Assembly (NCBI RefSeq): GCF_029892965.1
Contig: NZ_JARXWN010000001.1
Location: 310,001-374,000, forward strand
From: Dysgonomonas sp. PF1-14
Lineage (GTDB): Bacteria; Bacteroidota; Bacteroidia; Bacteroidales; Dysgonomonadaceae
Reading direction: 5' to 3'
Length of the DNA: 64,000 nucleotides
Position numbers and translations under genes: made by a program. Positions 18,133 to 27,571 of this stretch are shown here, in pieces (positions within the stretch are counted from its first letter, which is position 1; each line of letters begins with the position of its first letter). The notes beneath the pieces were generated by a model. The model searched no databases. It saw only the letters and a program-made list of their open reading frames with translations, and was not told where the DNA came from.

Positions 18133-20517
18133 TTATAGCAGATTCCCTATTCTGAATCCGAAAAACGCTGTACGAGGCAAACTCGGGCCATAGATATATG
18201 ACGGGTCGCGATCGATGCCTTTATCGAAGTCTTTCTGATAAGAATTGAATATATTTTTCATTCCTGCAAACCATTCTACAGTTACGCTTTTTGATATACG
18301 CATATCGTAATGGAATTTCAGACCGGCATCAAAAAAGCTTTTCGATTTGCGTAGCTCGCCGGCATCGCGTTCAGCTCCTTCTGCCAGATTGATTCCAAAA
18401 TAAGGAACGAGCATACGGCCTGTGTAATTGCCGGTAGCTGACACTCCGAAGTTTTTGGCAAACTCCCAATCCAGAGCAAAGAAGCCGTAGGTATTAGGGG
18501 TGCGGAAGAACTTCTTTTCACCAAAAGTTTCTTCTGCTGTCTTATACTTGCTCGATTGTAGGGTAAATCCGGCTGTGACATTCAGCTTATCGGAAGGCAT
18601 CAGCTTCAGTTCGAAATTGAAACCCTGTACTACTGCGCCGTCTTTAGAGTTAACACGCGTATAGATAACTGTGCCGTTCTCGTCAGGTTCTCCTATCTCG
18701 TTACGGAAAGGGTTGTGAAGCTTGTTATAAAATCCTTCGAGCAGGATGTTCGTATTCACTCCGCCGATCTGTTTATTAAAATCGAAAGAGAGGGTAAGGC
18801 TGGTGCTGTTTTCCTGTTTCAGGTCGGGATCGTTTTTGTTTATTACCTGACGCGAGCCGGATGTTTCTATATGCAGGTCTTCGTCGAATATCTGAGGGGC
18901 ACGGTAACCTCTTGAGAATCCCAAACGGGTCTGCAAATAGGAGGATATATCGTACATCACACTGGCACGCGGAACGAATACTGTACCCGATTTGTCACTA
19001 TCGGCTTGCTTGTCATCTACCGAATAGTGTTCGACACGCGCTCCGGCAAGGAATTTAAACTTATCAACCTTGATTTCGTATTGGGCAAAGGCTCCGGTAG
19101 TAGATAGCGATTGATCGGAAACAACGGTACTCGGTACATGTGTTTCGACTAATTCGCCGTTTTCATCGACAGAATATTCGGGGTAACCCAGCTTCTTGTC
19201 TTTCAGGTGTGAACCGGTATGCTCTACGCCTCCGATCAGTGAGGAAGGCTCGTTGATAGATAGTTTATATTGAACTCCGATATTATAAGTTTTATCTTTC
19301 GTGTTTCCGTAGTCGCTGAGCGATTGCTTCGCACCATAGTAGGAATCCCTGTCGAGATATTGTCCTGATGCAAATACAGTAAGCAAGTCGCTTTCGCGCA
19401 GATACTGCTCATAGGTAAGTGCTCCGGCAACCATATCATGCTTTACCGACTCGGAGATGTCTCTTTCGTGGTCGGGATAGTCTTGTTTGTTTCCGCCTTT
19501 GCGTTGCTCCCTTATATTGAAGAAATCAAGGCTCAATTTGCTTCTGTAGGCAGGACGGTGAAATATGCGTGTGCCTATGACCGTATTCTTCATTGGGGCT
19601 ATTTCTGAGAAACTATCTTCATTGGCATCGAACATCTTACGGTCGCGCATATTGCCAAATACCGAGATGCCTGTTTTGTGATCATCGGTTACCAGTGTAG
19701 CATTGAATGTAGCATTATAATCGGCAGCAGGGCCATTAGAACCGCTTACACCTGTGCCGATCAGCGATGTATTGAAACCTGCTTCGAAACTATTTACTTT
19801 GGGATCTTTCAATATCAGGTTTATAGTTCCTGCAATCGCATTCGAACCATAAAGCACCGAGCCTCCGCCTCTGACTACTTCTATGCGTTCGAGCATATTG
19901 GCGGGAATCAGCTCCAATCCATATACACCTGCCAATCCGCTGAATATAGGGCGGCTGTTTATCAGTATCTGAGAATATGGACCTTCCATACCATTCATGC
20001 GTATCTGAGAGAATCCACAGTTCTGACAATCGTTCTCATAACGCAACCCGGTACAGAAGTTCAGCCCTTCACCCAGTACGACAGACTGCGTGGTTTCGAG
20101 CATCTTGGTAGATATGGTATTTACGATGACCGGAGCTTCTGTGCGTTTCTGGGAGGTACGTCCGGCGGTGACTACTACTTCGTTGAGGTTGAGGGCATCT
20201 TCTTCTATCTCGAAGTTTATCTCTACAGATTTGCCTCTTTTTAGCTCAACTTCTATCTCTTGCGGCTTGAATCCGATACCTTCGGCGCATAGCATGAATT
20301 TGCCTTCGGGAAGGTTTTTCAGAGCATAATGACCTGTAGCATCGGTGGCAATTCCTATTGTCGTGTTCTTAAGAACAATGTTTATATAGGGGATATGCTC
20401 TTTTGTCTTACGATTTATGACATGACCGAATATATTTGCATCGGTGCGAACAAGGTTGGCATTTGCCGAAAAGGAGGAAAGAATGAGGATGGACAATAAT
20501 AGTATTTGCTTCTTCAT
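18133..20517 (-). CDS. TonB-dependent outer-membrane receptor (BtuB/FepA-like)
   Basis: 794 residues: signal peptide (to about ANA, residue 20), a carboxypeptidase-D-like beta-sandwich (HVINRKTKEHIPYINIVLKNT), a TonB-box-like stretch (LNEVVVTA), a plug domain (VVLGEGLNFCTGLRYENDC, ERIEVVRGGGSVLYGSNAIAG) and a 22-strand barrel ending in an aromatic-rich terminus. Such receptors import siderophores, heme, cobalamin or metals using TonB energy. The CQNC motif in the plug suggests disulfide or metal contact. The substrate cannot be assigned. Own promoter at 20574 and own terminator. Confidence 0.9.
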   Translation of the reverse strand: MKKQILLLSILILSSFSANANLVRTDANIFGHVINRKTKEHIPYINIVLKNTTIGIATDATGHYALKNLPEGKFMLCAEGIGFKPQEIEVELKRGKSVEINFEIEEDALNLNEVVVTAGRTSQKRTEAPVIVNTISTKMLETTQSVVLGEGLNFCTGLRYENDCQNCGFSQIRMNGMEGPYSQILINSRPIFSGLAGVYGLELIPANMLERIEVVRGGGSVLYGSNAIAGTINLILKDPKVNSFEAGFNTSLIGTGVSGSNGPAADYNATFNATLVTDDHKTGISVFGNMRDRKMFDANEDSFSEIAPMKNTVIGTRIFHRPAYRSKLSLDFFNIREQRKGGNKQDYPDHERDISESVKHDMVAGALTYEQYLRESDLLTVFASGQYLDRDSYYGAKQSLSDYGNTKDKTYNIGVQYKLSINEPSSLIGGVEHTGSHLKDKKLGYPEYSVDENGELVETHVPSTVVSDQSLSTTGAFAQYEIKVDKFKFLAGARVEHYSVDDKQADSDKSGTVFVPRASVMYDISSYLQTRLGFSRGYRAPQIFDEDLHIETSGSRQVINKNDPDLKQENSTSLTLSFDFNKQIGGVNTNILLEGFYNKLHNPFRNEIGEPDENGTVIYTRVNSKDGAVVQGFNFELKLMPSDKLNVTAGFTLQSSKYKTAEETFGEKKFFRTPNTYGFFALDWEFAKNFGVSATGNYTGRMLVPYFGINLAEGAERDAGELRKSKSFFDAGLKFHYDMRISKSVTVEWFAGMKNIFNSYQKDFDKGIDRDPSYIYGPSLPRTAFFGFRIGNLL

Positions 20518-20573
20518 CAGAGTTAGTTATGTTAGTCATTTGAGTGAGTCAATAGTTTGCTTTTTACGAGCTG

Positions 20574-20581
20574 CAAAGCTA
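20574..20581 (-). promoter_or_regulatory. -7 promoter box (TAGCTTTG) of the TonB-dependent receptor
   Basis: It matches TAnnTTTG; the leader would be about 50 nt. Confidence 0.5.
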
Positions 20582-20681
20582 TATGAATTGCCAAATTTTA
20601 ACAATCGCAATATGTAGGTATTCCATCGCTACTTTGTACCAATATATAGGTATCATTGATACCCGATCAACTATCTCAATA

Positions 20682-20713
20682 AAAAAAATCCGCAATTTTG
20701 ATAATTACGGATT
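20682..20713 (-). terminator. Terminator of the outer-membrane beta-barrel gene
   Basis: On the minus strand the arms AATCCG and CGGATT are followed by eight Ts, about 30 nt after the stop at 20742. Confidence 0.8.
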
Positions 20714-20741
20714 TCTATATACTGACCTTAATAATAAGGAA

Positions 20742-23507
20742 TTACATATGACGGCGTCCTCCTCCCATGCCACGCATACGAGGCCCTTCCATATCGGTAC
20801 TCTTCATTCCTTTGAATGACTGGAAGCGGATAGTCAATCCTACCATGAAGTAGCTACTGATGGTATTGTATGTGCTATATGTTACCCTTTGCGCATTAGC
20901 TGAACGAGAGATATTGCTCTGATCTTTCAATATATCATATATCCTGAACTTAACAGTTGCCGGTAATGAGGTTTTGCTTTCTCCCGATTTGAGTGTAATA
21001 TTAAACTCTTTGGCCAATTCGGCATTCCATATCCACGAATTTTGCTGATAGCCTGCCTCATATCCCGAGTTGGAAGAATAAGTCAAATTGCTGGCCAGTA
21101 CAAAACTATATGGCAGATACCACGTAAAACTACCCATACCCCCGTAATTGTATATAGTTTTATCATTTCGTTTCTGATATGAATTTATATTTTCTTCGAA
21201 AGAAAAGTTTCCACCAATATCAAATTGAAATTTATCCGAATTATATTTCAAGCCCAGATTTTCGTTGATACTATATACATTCGCTGTATTCTTATATGTT
21301 TCTTTTTCATTTTCCTCATAGATGTAGGTATTGTCCCGATTATAATTAACAAAAGTTCGGCTATTGATCGAGAAACTTTTATTCTTCAGAGGAGTATTAT
21401 ACATAAACATAGCACGTCCATTCATATTGCCATCCATATTCTCATAGGTTGTATTCATGCTATTACCGACTCCGGCACGCGTTACGCTTACGATATCATC
21501 CATAACATAATTAAAATTGAGAAATGCCATAATGGATGATGCTTTTTCGGGAATATATTTACGATAGCGTAATTCCAGACGATGAGAGAAACTCGGTTTC
21601 AGATCAGGATTTCCCCAGGTTGTATCAGTAGCGTTCTGAGATATGATACCATCAAACAACTGATCGGTAGAGGCCTGGCTTGTTTGTCCGTTATATCTTA
21701 TACGCAGGTTATGGCGTCTGTCCCATAAATAATTAAATTCGAGGCGGGGTGCAAAATTCAAATAGTTCTTGGCTTGATCTCTGCTTTCCCCTTCTTTTGG
21801 TTTGACTACAGATGTTCTTGAACGCGAAGGCATCAATTCGAGGCCTGCTGTATAGTTGTATTTTGCCCTACGGCTCTGAAAACTAGCAGATATACGCTGA
21901 TTGAGAAAATCATTTTTTGTATTGCGGGTATAATCTTCGGCTAATACCGTATAATTGTCGGAACCGTCGTTATCATAAGTTACCTTATCTGTTTCGGAAT
22001 GGGTATTTCTTATATCATAGGCCAGTTCGAGAAAATTATTATATCCGACAGGTTCGAGATAAGAAACACGAGCCCTCCAGTTATAACTATTATTCTTTTG
22101 CGTATATATCTGATCCTGCACATACAGAGAATCTATTTTATAGTAATCATTTTCGGAATAAGAGTCTCCCTCTGTCTTACCATCTGACAAACCTCCTGAA
22201 AACTCCAATGAGAACGAACGTCCTTTATCGTTCAGTTTTCTGTTTATTAATAAATTCCCGTTAAGTCTGAATGTATTTCCCTTCGATGAAGAGTGCCCAT
22301 TCGAAACAAAGTCATAATCCGGTCTTTTAGTGCTTGTTCTTTCCCCATCGTTAAAACCCGCGGAGGTTGATCTGCTGTATGAAAAGTCGGGGCGGAAAAT
22401 AATATTTGTCAGGCTATCCGGTGTCCATTCAAAACGAAGACGGGTATTAAAATTCTGATTATTGGTATTTTGCACACTTGACTTCTTTTCTGATATGCTG
22501 CCATCAGTATATTCAGTATTGCTGGTTGTTTCCACATTATTATCTCTGCCATTATACTGTATATCTCCGTCATACTTCAGCTTTTTAGAAGGCTCCATCG
22601 CAATATTGATACCTCCCATTGTGGTTTCGGTTACACCGCGATTACCACCCCAACGGCCGCCACCGCCACCGCCAGCATTGTTATTATTGTTGAAATTACC
22701 CAAAGCAGAAAACCTGTTATTATTTTTGGCTACATTCAGAAATCCATTAGCTTCGTAGCGATCTTCGCTACCATACCCGCCACCGACAGTGCCCATAATC
22801 CCCTCTTTCATACCGGGACGGGCTATCAGATTTATCACAGTCTGTTCTTCGCCATCATCAAATCCTGTGAGGCGCGCCATATCTGATTTCTGATCCAAGA
22901 CCTGTAGTTTTTCAATCATCTTGGCTGGCAGATTTTCAGAAGCTATTTTAGGATCATTGCTGAAAAACTCTTTTCCATCTACAAGTATTTTTGATATATC
23001 CTTCCCGTTTACTGTGATTTTTCCATCTGCATCTATTTCTGCACCGGGTATTTTCTTTATCAGGTCGGCCAGAACGGCTGTTTCCTGCACTTTGTAGGCA
23101 TCGGCATTATATTCTACCGTATCTCCTTTGACTATTATTTCGGGTGCTTTAGCTTCTACAATTGCTTCGTTCAGCAACACGGCATCCTCTTTCAGATAGA
23201 CATCTCCCAATACAGCTATTCCGTTACGGGCATTTACTTTAAAATACTGGCTGATATAACTCATAAAAGACACCTGAACAATGTAAGTGCCACGTTTGAC
23301 ATTAATGTTGAATTTACCTTTAGCGTCGGTAGCCGAACCGGCAACATAAGCGCTATCAGTAGCATTTAAGACACGAATACTCGCCATCTCAATGGCTTCT
23401 TTGGTAACATCATCATATACAGTCCCTGTGATATTGGTAGTTTGCGCATGGGCTTTAAAACTGAAAATCAGACAAAAAAACACAAGCAGGGGAATATTCC
23501 TTTTCAT
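20742..23507 (-). CDS. Outer-membrane beta-barrel protein of the TonB-receptor-like family
   Basis: 921 residues: signal peptide (to AHAQ, ~residue 22), carboxypeptidase-regulatory-like domain (NITGTVYDDVTKEAIEMASI), a plug-like domain with VLADLIKKIPGAEID and GKDISKILVDGKEFFSND, then a large barrel (family often named outer membrane beta-barrel family 3). Low-complexity inserts are notable: an Asn/Gly run near residue 275 and a Met/Arg/Gly tail (MRGMGGGRRHM). Substrate unknown; no SusD-like partner adjoins it. It is separated from the other receptor by its own terminator. Confidence 0.88.
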   Translation of the reverse strand: MKRNIPLLVFFCLIFSFKAHAQTTNITGTVYDDVTKEAIEMASIRVLNATDSAYVAGSATDAKGKFNINVKRGTYIVQVSFMSYISQYFKVNARNGIAVLGDVYLKEDAVLLNEAIVEAKAPEIIVKGDTVEYNADAYKVQETAVLADLIKKIPGAEIDADGKITVNGKDISKILVDGKEFFSNDPKIASENLPAKMIEKLQVLDQKSDMARLTGFDDGEEQTVINLIARPGMKEGIMGTVGGGYGSEDRYEANGFLNVAKNNNRFSALGNFNNNNNAGGGGGGRWGGNRGVTETTMGGINIAMEPSKKLKYDGDIQYNGRDNNVETTSNTEYTDGSISEKKSSVQNTNNQNFNTRLRFEWTPDSLTNIIFRPDFSYSRSTSAGFNDGERTSTKRPDYDFVSNGHSSSKGNTFRLNGNLLINRKLNDKGRSFSLEFSGGLSDGKTEGDSYSENDYYKIDSLYVQDQIYTQKNNSYNWRARVSYLEPVGYNNFLELAYDIRNTHSETDKVTYDNDGSDNYTVLAEDYTRNTKNDFLNQRISASFQSRRAKYNYTAGLELMPSRSRTSVVKPKEGESRDQAKNYLNFAPRLEFNYLWDRRHNLRIRYNGQTSQASTDQLFDGIISQNATDTTWGNPDLKPSFSHRLELRYRKYIPEKASSIMAFLNFNYVMDDIVSVTRAGVGNSMNTTYENMDGNMNGRAMFMYNTPLKNKSFSINSRTFVNYNRDNTYIYEENEKETYKNTANVYSINENLGLKYNSDKFQFDIGGNFSFEENINSYQKRNDKTIYNYGGMGSFTWYLPYSFVLASNLTYSSNSGYEAGYQQNSWIWNAELAKEFNITLKSGESKTSLPATVKFRIYDILKDQSNISRSANAQRVTYSTYNTISSYFMVGLTIRFQSFKGMKSTDMEGPRMRGMGGGRRHM

Positions 23508-23658
23508 TATTTCCTAATCAATTTCGGTAAAAATCTATACTTTTTCGAGGATATGACTCGAGAAACATCAAATGGTTTAATCATATTTTCATTTTTATTA
23601 TAATTTAATGCTTATTGTGCAATGATTTATAAGCTTCTCAGGACAAACAGAGACAGAA

Positions 23659-23866
23659 TATTTTAACTAAAACCTCACAATAGTTACAAGTTTATTAGTT
23701 TATAGTCTATTAGCTTGCTAGTTTGATTTTTCCTATTTTTAGTACATTAGAACTCTATAATCTAGTACACTAGTTTTTAACTAAAACCTGACATTCCTGA
23801 CAGAAATTCCAATCCTTAAACTCTTAAACTTTAAATTCTTTAAATATATAATCTTTCAAAGATCGC
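23659..23866 (-). repeat. Dispersed intergenic repeat, copy C (full length, inverted)
   Basis: Reverse-complement copy of 4437-4634, ~200 bp, again with two TTTTAGTTAAAA boundaries (seen here as TTTTAACTAAAA). The 606-bp gap 23508-24113 contains this repeat plus a 29-bp string (23968-23996) identical to the interior of the MITE at 60103-60131; nothing else is evident. Confidence 0.8.
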
Positions 23867-24113
23867 TTTCTTTCAATTCGGTGAACACATGGGGCAGTTC
23901 TGCATTCATAACTCATAACTTATGATTTCCCTCGTCTTATAGATAAATTAATCTCCAATAAATTACTCCCAAAAGAGCCTAAAAATGAATGAAAAATACA
24001 AGTACACAAAGAAAATGTATAACGTATTGATTAAATGTTATTATATCGAACTCACGTTAAACAAAATAAGGAGGGATGCGTTTATATTAATATATTTACA
24101 GACCAAAACTTGA

Positions 24114-24416
24114 ATGACAATGGAAAATTATGAGTTGATAGATAATACAGATGCAAATCAGTATGAGTTTCATGTAGGCAAGCACCTTGCCAAAATAGAA
24201 TATATCAAAACAAATAATGGCGAGATTTATCTCACTCATACCGAAGTTCCCGTAGCACTCGAAGGACAGGGTATAGGCAGTCTGCTTGCCGGAAAGGTAC
24301 TTGCCGACATCGAAAAAAAAGGTCTCCGGTTGATACCTCTGTGTCCGTTTATTGCCGGATATATAAAAAAGCATCCTGACTGGAGGCGTATTGTAATGAA
24401 AGGTGTTAATGTTTAA
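24114..24416 (+). CDS. Small GNAT-like N-acetyltransferase (YjdJ family)
   Basis: 100 residues of the COG2388-type single-domain acetyltransferases. The acetyl-CoA loop is seen as VALEGQGIGSLLAGKVL, followed by GLRLIPLCPFIAGYIKKHPDW, diagnostic of this family. Substrate unknown. Start could be 24114 or the ATG at 24120; an imperfect -7 box (TATATTTA, 24091-24098) fits either. It pairs with the downstream YjdI-like ferredoxin gene, an arrangement also known for E. coli yjdJ/yjdI. Confidence 0.8.
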   Translation: MTMENYELIDNTDANQYEFHVGKHLAKIEYIKTNNGEIYLTHTEVPVALEGQGIGSLLAGKVLADIEKKGLRLIPLCPFIAGYIKKHPDWRRIVMKGVNV

Positions 24417-24458
24417 AATTTATAAGACAACTATATCAAAACTAAAACTATCATTATC

Positions 24459-24686
24459 ATGGGGAAAATTGTAGAATACACAAATGGCGAACTTACCGTC
24501 ATCTGGAAACCTGAACTTTGTCAGCATGCAGGTATCTGTGTTAAGATGCTGCCGGAGGTTTATCATCCGAAAGAAAGGCCATGGGTAAAACCCGAAAATG
24601 CCACTACTGAGCAGTTGATAGTTCAAATAAGTAAATGCCCTTCAGGTGCATTGACTTACAGGATGAACAATGAAAAAGGTGACTAA
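24459..24686 (+). CDS. Divergent 4Fe-4S mono-cluster protein (YjdI family)
   Basis: 75 residues. The Cys pattern CQHAGICVKMLPEVYH...ISKCPSGAL matches the divergent mono-cluster ferredoxin family (YjdI), with three Cys visible at residues ~20, 26 and 59. Role unknown; it probably accompanies the acetyltransferase encoded 42 nt upstream. It is the last core gene before the island. Confidence 0.82.
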   Translation: MGKIVEYTNGELTVIWKPELCQHAGICVKMLPEVYHPKERPWVKPENATTEQLIVQISKCPSGALTYRMNNEKGD

Positions 24687-24705
24687 TCAGAAGCGTATAA
24701 AAACT

Positions 24706-24742
24706 AAAAAAGCCCTCTAAGTTAAACATTTAGAAGGCTTTT
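24706..24742 (+). terminator. Terminator after the YjdI-like gene
   Basis: Arms AAAGCC..TCTAA and TTAGA..GGCTTT, followed by TTCTT; the A-tract on the other side could make it bidirectional. Confidence 0.7.
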
Positions 24743-24752
24743 CTTAATTTTG

Positions 24753-24771
24753 GCCGAATCTTGGCTTCGGC
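24753..24771 (-). terminator. Stranded original terminator of tRNA-Met
   Basis: GCCGAA (24753-24758) and TTCGGC (24766-24771) form a hairpin with a minus-strand T-rich tail. It sits 5 bp outside the left tRNA-end repeat, where the tRNA terminator would lie before integration of the island. This assignment is inference from layout. Confidence 0.5.
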
Positions 24772-24775
24772 TTTC

Positions 24776-24789
24776 GTGGTCCCACCTGG
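24776..24789. other. attL: 14-bp direct repeat of the tRNA-Met 3' end
   Basis: GTGGTCCCACCTGG is identical to 47650-47663, where it forms the acceptor and T-stem 3' strand of tRNA-Met. Identity stops at 24790 (A versus G). Confidence 0.85.
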
Positions 24790-24916
24790 ACTGTTAAATA
24801 TTTTACACTTACATACTGATATTATATGTATTTATATGATATATAGACTTTAATGTAAATATTTTGCATTTTTAAATTTAACATTTTACACTAAATATAA
24901 AGAATTTTACATTAAA

Positions 24917-24938
24917 AATATACCCCAAAATATACCCT
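24917..24938 (+). other. Left pair of putative integrase arm-binding sites
   Basis: Two copies of ATATACCC (24918-24926 and 24930-24938) 12 bp apart, mirrored by the pair at 47571-47592. Role as arm-type sites is inferred from position. Confidence 0.5.
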
Positions 24939-24956
24939 AATATGAGAAAGGCTTAC

Positions 24957-24964
24957 TATATTTG
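24957..24964 (+). promoter_or_regulatory. -7 promoter box (TATATTTG) of the integrase
   Basis: Matches TAnnTTTG; 20 nt before the ATG and 19 nt after the arm-site pair, so integrase bound there could repress its own promoter. Confidence 0.6.
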
Positions 24965-24984
24965 CAAATACTAAATCTAAAGAT

Positions 24985-26367
24985 ATGGCTTTAAATTGTA
25001 AGTTCTACTTAAAGTACCCTAAAAAGGATTTTTCCTGTATATTTCTATGGATTAACCACAAACCATATAAACCATTTAAATATTATCTTATTGCTCCCCA
25101 TGTAGAGAAAGCTATATCTATACCAACAAAGTGTTGGGATAATAAAAATCAGAAGCCAATAAAACCATCTCAACAAAAATATAAGATTTACACCGCAGAT
25201 ATAGAATTAACTGAAAACATAATCGGAAAAATCAAATCCAATATAAAACATATAATAACTAACGCCTCGCTTAATGGTATTGAATTAACTAACGAATATT
25301 TAAGAAAGGAATTAGATAAAAGATTAGAGATTAAAGGTAAAATCCAAGAGGATGAGAACCCAAGTTTGATAAGTTATTATCAGAAAAAAATTGAAGGAAT
25401 GCAAGATGGCTCATTTGTTCAGCCTAAGAATGGTAAAAAATACGAACAGGGTACAATCAGCAGTCATACCACTTGTTTAAAATGCTTACAAGAATTTGAT
25501 AGAATAAATAAAAGAACTACATACTTTGCAGATATAGATAATATATGGTATGATGAATATGTAAAATTCCTACTTGAAGAACAAGAAATATTTGATGATA
25601 AAGGTAAGTTGGATTATGTGAAAGAACCATTGGGTGCAAATACCATAGGTTCAAAACATATTAAGAACCTTAAATTTATAATGAAGCGTGCACTAAAAGA
25701 AGGAGTTAGTAATTCCACTGAATATGACAAGGACTATTTTGTGCGACCACGAGAAGATTCCTTTGCAATAGCGTTGAATGAGAATGAATTAAATAAAATA
25801 TATGAAACAAAAACGTTAAATAATAAAGAAGAAGTTACCAAAGATTTATTTTTAGTTGGAGCTTACACTTGTTTAAGATACTCAGACTTTTCGACAATCA
25901 AACCTAATAATTTTAAAACAATTATTCGTGATGGCGAGATTATAGAGGTTATTGAAAAGGCAACACATAAAACTAAAGACAGACCTGTAATCCCAATACT
26001 TTGGGATGAATTAAAAGAAATACTACAAAAGTATAATTATAATTTACCCTATATTAACAGTGCTGACCTTAATGAAAATATTAAAAACATAGCACAAAGA
26101 GCAAGCATTAGCAAAATTGAAGAATTTCATAGAACTAAAGGTGGAATTACTGAGCTAATTCAAGAGCCTCGATATAATTTAATTTCAAGCCATACTGCTC
26201 GAAGAAGTGGAGCTACAAATTTAATACTGAGAGGATATACTTACGATGAAGTACGGAAAATAACAGGGCATAGCAGCAATGATATGTTGAAAAACTACAT
26301 AAAGATAGATAGTGAGGATAATGCTGTATCAATGGCTAAAAACTTTAATAAAGATAAGAAAAAATGA
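24985..26367 (+). CDS. int: Tyrosine recombinase/integrase of the island
   Basis: 460 residues: N-terminal arm-binding region, a SAM-like core-binding domain (about residues 125-245) and the catalytic domain. All catalytic residues are visible: Arg298 (TCLRYSDF), His403 and Arg406 (HTARRSG), His429 (GHSS), Tyr438 (LKNYIKI). It should integrate and excise the island at the tRNA-Met 3' end. The gene lies 195 bp inside attL and overlaps the next gene by 4 nt (ATGA). Confidence 0.93.
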   Translation: MALNCKFYLKYPKKDFSCIFLWINHKPYKPFKYYLIAPHVEKAISIPTKCWDNKNQKPIKPSQQKYKIYTADIELTENIIGKIKSNIKHIITNASLNGIELTNEYLRKELDKRLEIKGKIQEDENPSLISYYQKKIEGMQDGSFVQPKNGKKYEQGTISSHTTCLKCLQEFDRINKRTTYFADIDNIWYDEYVKFLLEEQEIFDDKGKLDYVKEPLGANTIGSKHIKNLKFIMKRALKEGVSNSTEYDKDYFVRPREDSFAIALNENELNKIYETKTLNNKEEVTKDLFLVGAYTCLRYSDFSTIKPNNFKTIIRDGEIIEVIEKATHKTKDRPVIPILWDELKEILQKYNYNLPYINSADLNENIKNIAQRASISKIEEFHRTKGGITELIQEPRYNLISSHTARRSGATNLILRGYTYDEVRKITGHSSNDMLKNYIKIDSEDNAVSMAKNFNKDKKK

Positions 26368-27146
26368 AAAACAATAGTTTGGAATTAGAATTGAGAAAGG
26401 TTGAATTTTCTACACCAAATGATAAAATACCATTTGAGAAACATACATATAATGGAGTTTTAGGAATACAAGGTTGTGAAGCCTATTATAATCACTTAGA
26501 TAAACTGTATAATGAGTATTTTGAGAATATAAGAGAAAATATTGAAAATCTATTATTCAGTGATAAAAATAGCATTTTAATATATTTGAATGATAAAATC
26601 ATATTATTTGATAGCATTAAATCTGATTTTAATGAAAAAAATTATATGGATTGGGATGCTTATATCGTAAGTTGTGAAAAGTATTATAGTGAGAATATAA
26701 AAAGTAATCAAGGAGCAAAAAATGAATATAATACAGCTAAGTTTTTTAAAGAAATGTCAGGAACACAGGTATATTTCATTGAGAAAGGCATTAATGATTT
26801 GCAACAACTTTTCAACAACTACAATGGAGAAAAGAAGATTGCTGATACATCAAAGAAAAACCTATCTATAAAAAATAATTCTCTTTCTGCGTATGTGGAT
26901 GATTACTTTTCAAGATACTCCGATAGTGATACGCTTACAAATAAAGACCTTGAATTTATTTTCGATATAACAAGACCAACTATTGATAAATGGAAAATTC
27001 AAGGTAAATTTATTCAAATATCGGAAGAAGGGAAAAGACCAATATTGTACTCCAAAGAAGATGTGATGAATAAAATTAAAAATGGCGTTTTACCTCATAG
27101 ATTGACAGATGTTGAGCAAAAAGGTAGATTATATATGGTAAAATAA
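26364..27146 (+). CDS. Integrase-coupled protein with C-terminal helix-turn-helix
   Basis: 260 residues. Residues ~200-250 (LTNKDLEFIFDITRPTIDKW, then a wing-like stretch ending LYSKEDVMNKI) look like a MerR/excisionase-type helix-turn-helix. The N-terminal ~190 residues are helical and charged, with no recognised domain. Translational overlap with int suggests a recombination directionality factor or regulator of excision. That role is inference; the protein is longer than typical excisionases (60-120 residues). Confidence 0.6.
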   Translation: MKNNSLELELRKVEFSTPNDKIPFEKHTYNGVLGIQGCEAYYNHLDKLYNEYFENIRENIENLLFSDKNSILIYLNDKIILFDSIKSDFNEKNYMDWDAYIVSCEKYYSENIKSNQGAKNEYNTAKFFKEMSGTQVYFIEKGINDLQQLFNNYNGEKKIADTSKKNLSIKNNSLSAYVDDYFSRYSDSDTLTNKDLEFIFDITRPTIDKWKIQGKFIQISEEGKRPILYSKEDVMNKIKNGVLPHRLTDVEQKGRLYMVK

Positions 27147-27282
27147 ACAAAATAGAAAACTTTTCAACATACATAAAAATGTAACAATCTAATAAACAGT
27201 GTTTTGTATTTAGAAATGGAAAACTATTAACAATTTCCGTATGTATATTATTAAATGATTTGTAGCAATAAAGGGGTTTTAT

Positions 27283-27313
27283 TATATTTGTAGTGTCTAT
27301 AAGTGTATAGACA
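27283..27313 (+). promoter_or_regulatory. Promoter with an 8-bp inverted repeat at its start point
   Basis: -7 box TATATTTG (27283-27290) followed by TGTCTATA/TATAGACA (27294-27301/27306-27313). The palindrome covers the expected transcription start, so it is either an operator or a 5' mRNA hairpin. Confidence 0.6.
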
Positions 27314-27397
27314 TCAGTTAACGTACAAAAGGGCATTGAATATCTCACCCTTCAACACCCATTTGTGCAAATATTAACCATCTAAAACAATTTTCAT

Positions 27398-27526
27398 ATG
27401 AGGAAAAAAGTTTTTGATGAAGCCCCTTTAGGTAAACGTTACATTTTCCGACGTTGGATTACGATTAATGGAAAACGCGTTTATCCCCGCAATGGGAAAT
27501 GCTTCAAAATTTTAGTAGAAGTTTAG
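27398..27526 (+). CDS. Small basic protein, 42 residues
   Basis: ATG at 27398 opens a 42-codon frame ending TAG; the protein begins MRKKVFDEAPLGKRYIFRRW and contains INGKRVYPRNGKC. It is strongly basic (Lys/Arg rich) with no membrane segment, so RNA or DNA contact is possible. Support for expression: a good -7 box and operator-like repeat 100 nt upstream, and an intrinsic terminator 15 nt downstream, with nothing else in the transcript. Function unknown. The ~110-nt leader is long for so small a gene. Confidence 0.6.
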   Translation: MRKKVFDEAPLGKRYIFRRWITINGKRVYPRNGKCFKILVEV

Positions 27527-27540
27527 TATTTGCTTCTGAA

Positions 27541-27571
27541 TAACCTCACTTTTTAAGTGGGGTTATTTTTA
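27541..27571 (+). terminator. Terminator of the 42-residue gene
   Basis: TAACCTCAC/GTGGGGTTA stem (one G:T pair) followed by five Ts. Confidence 0.8.
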
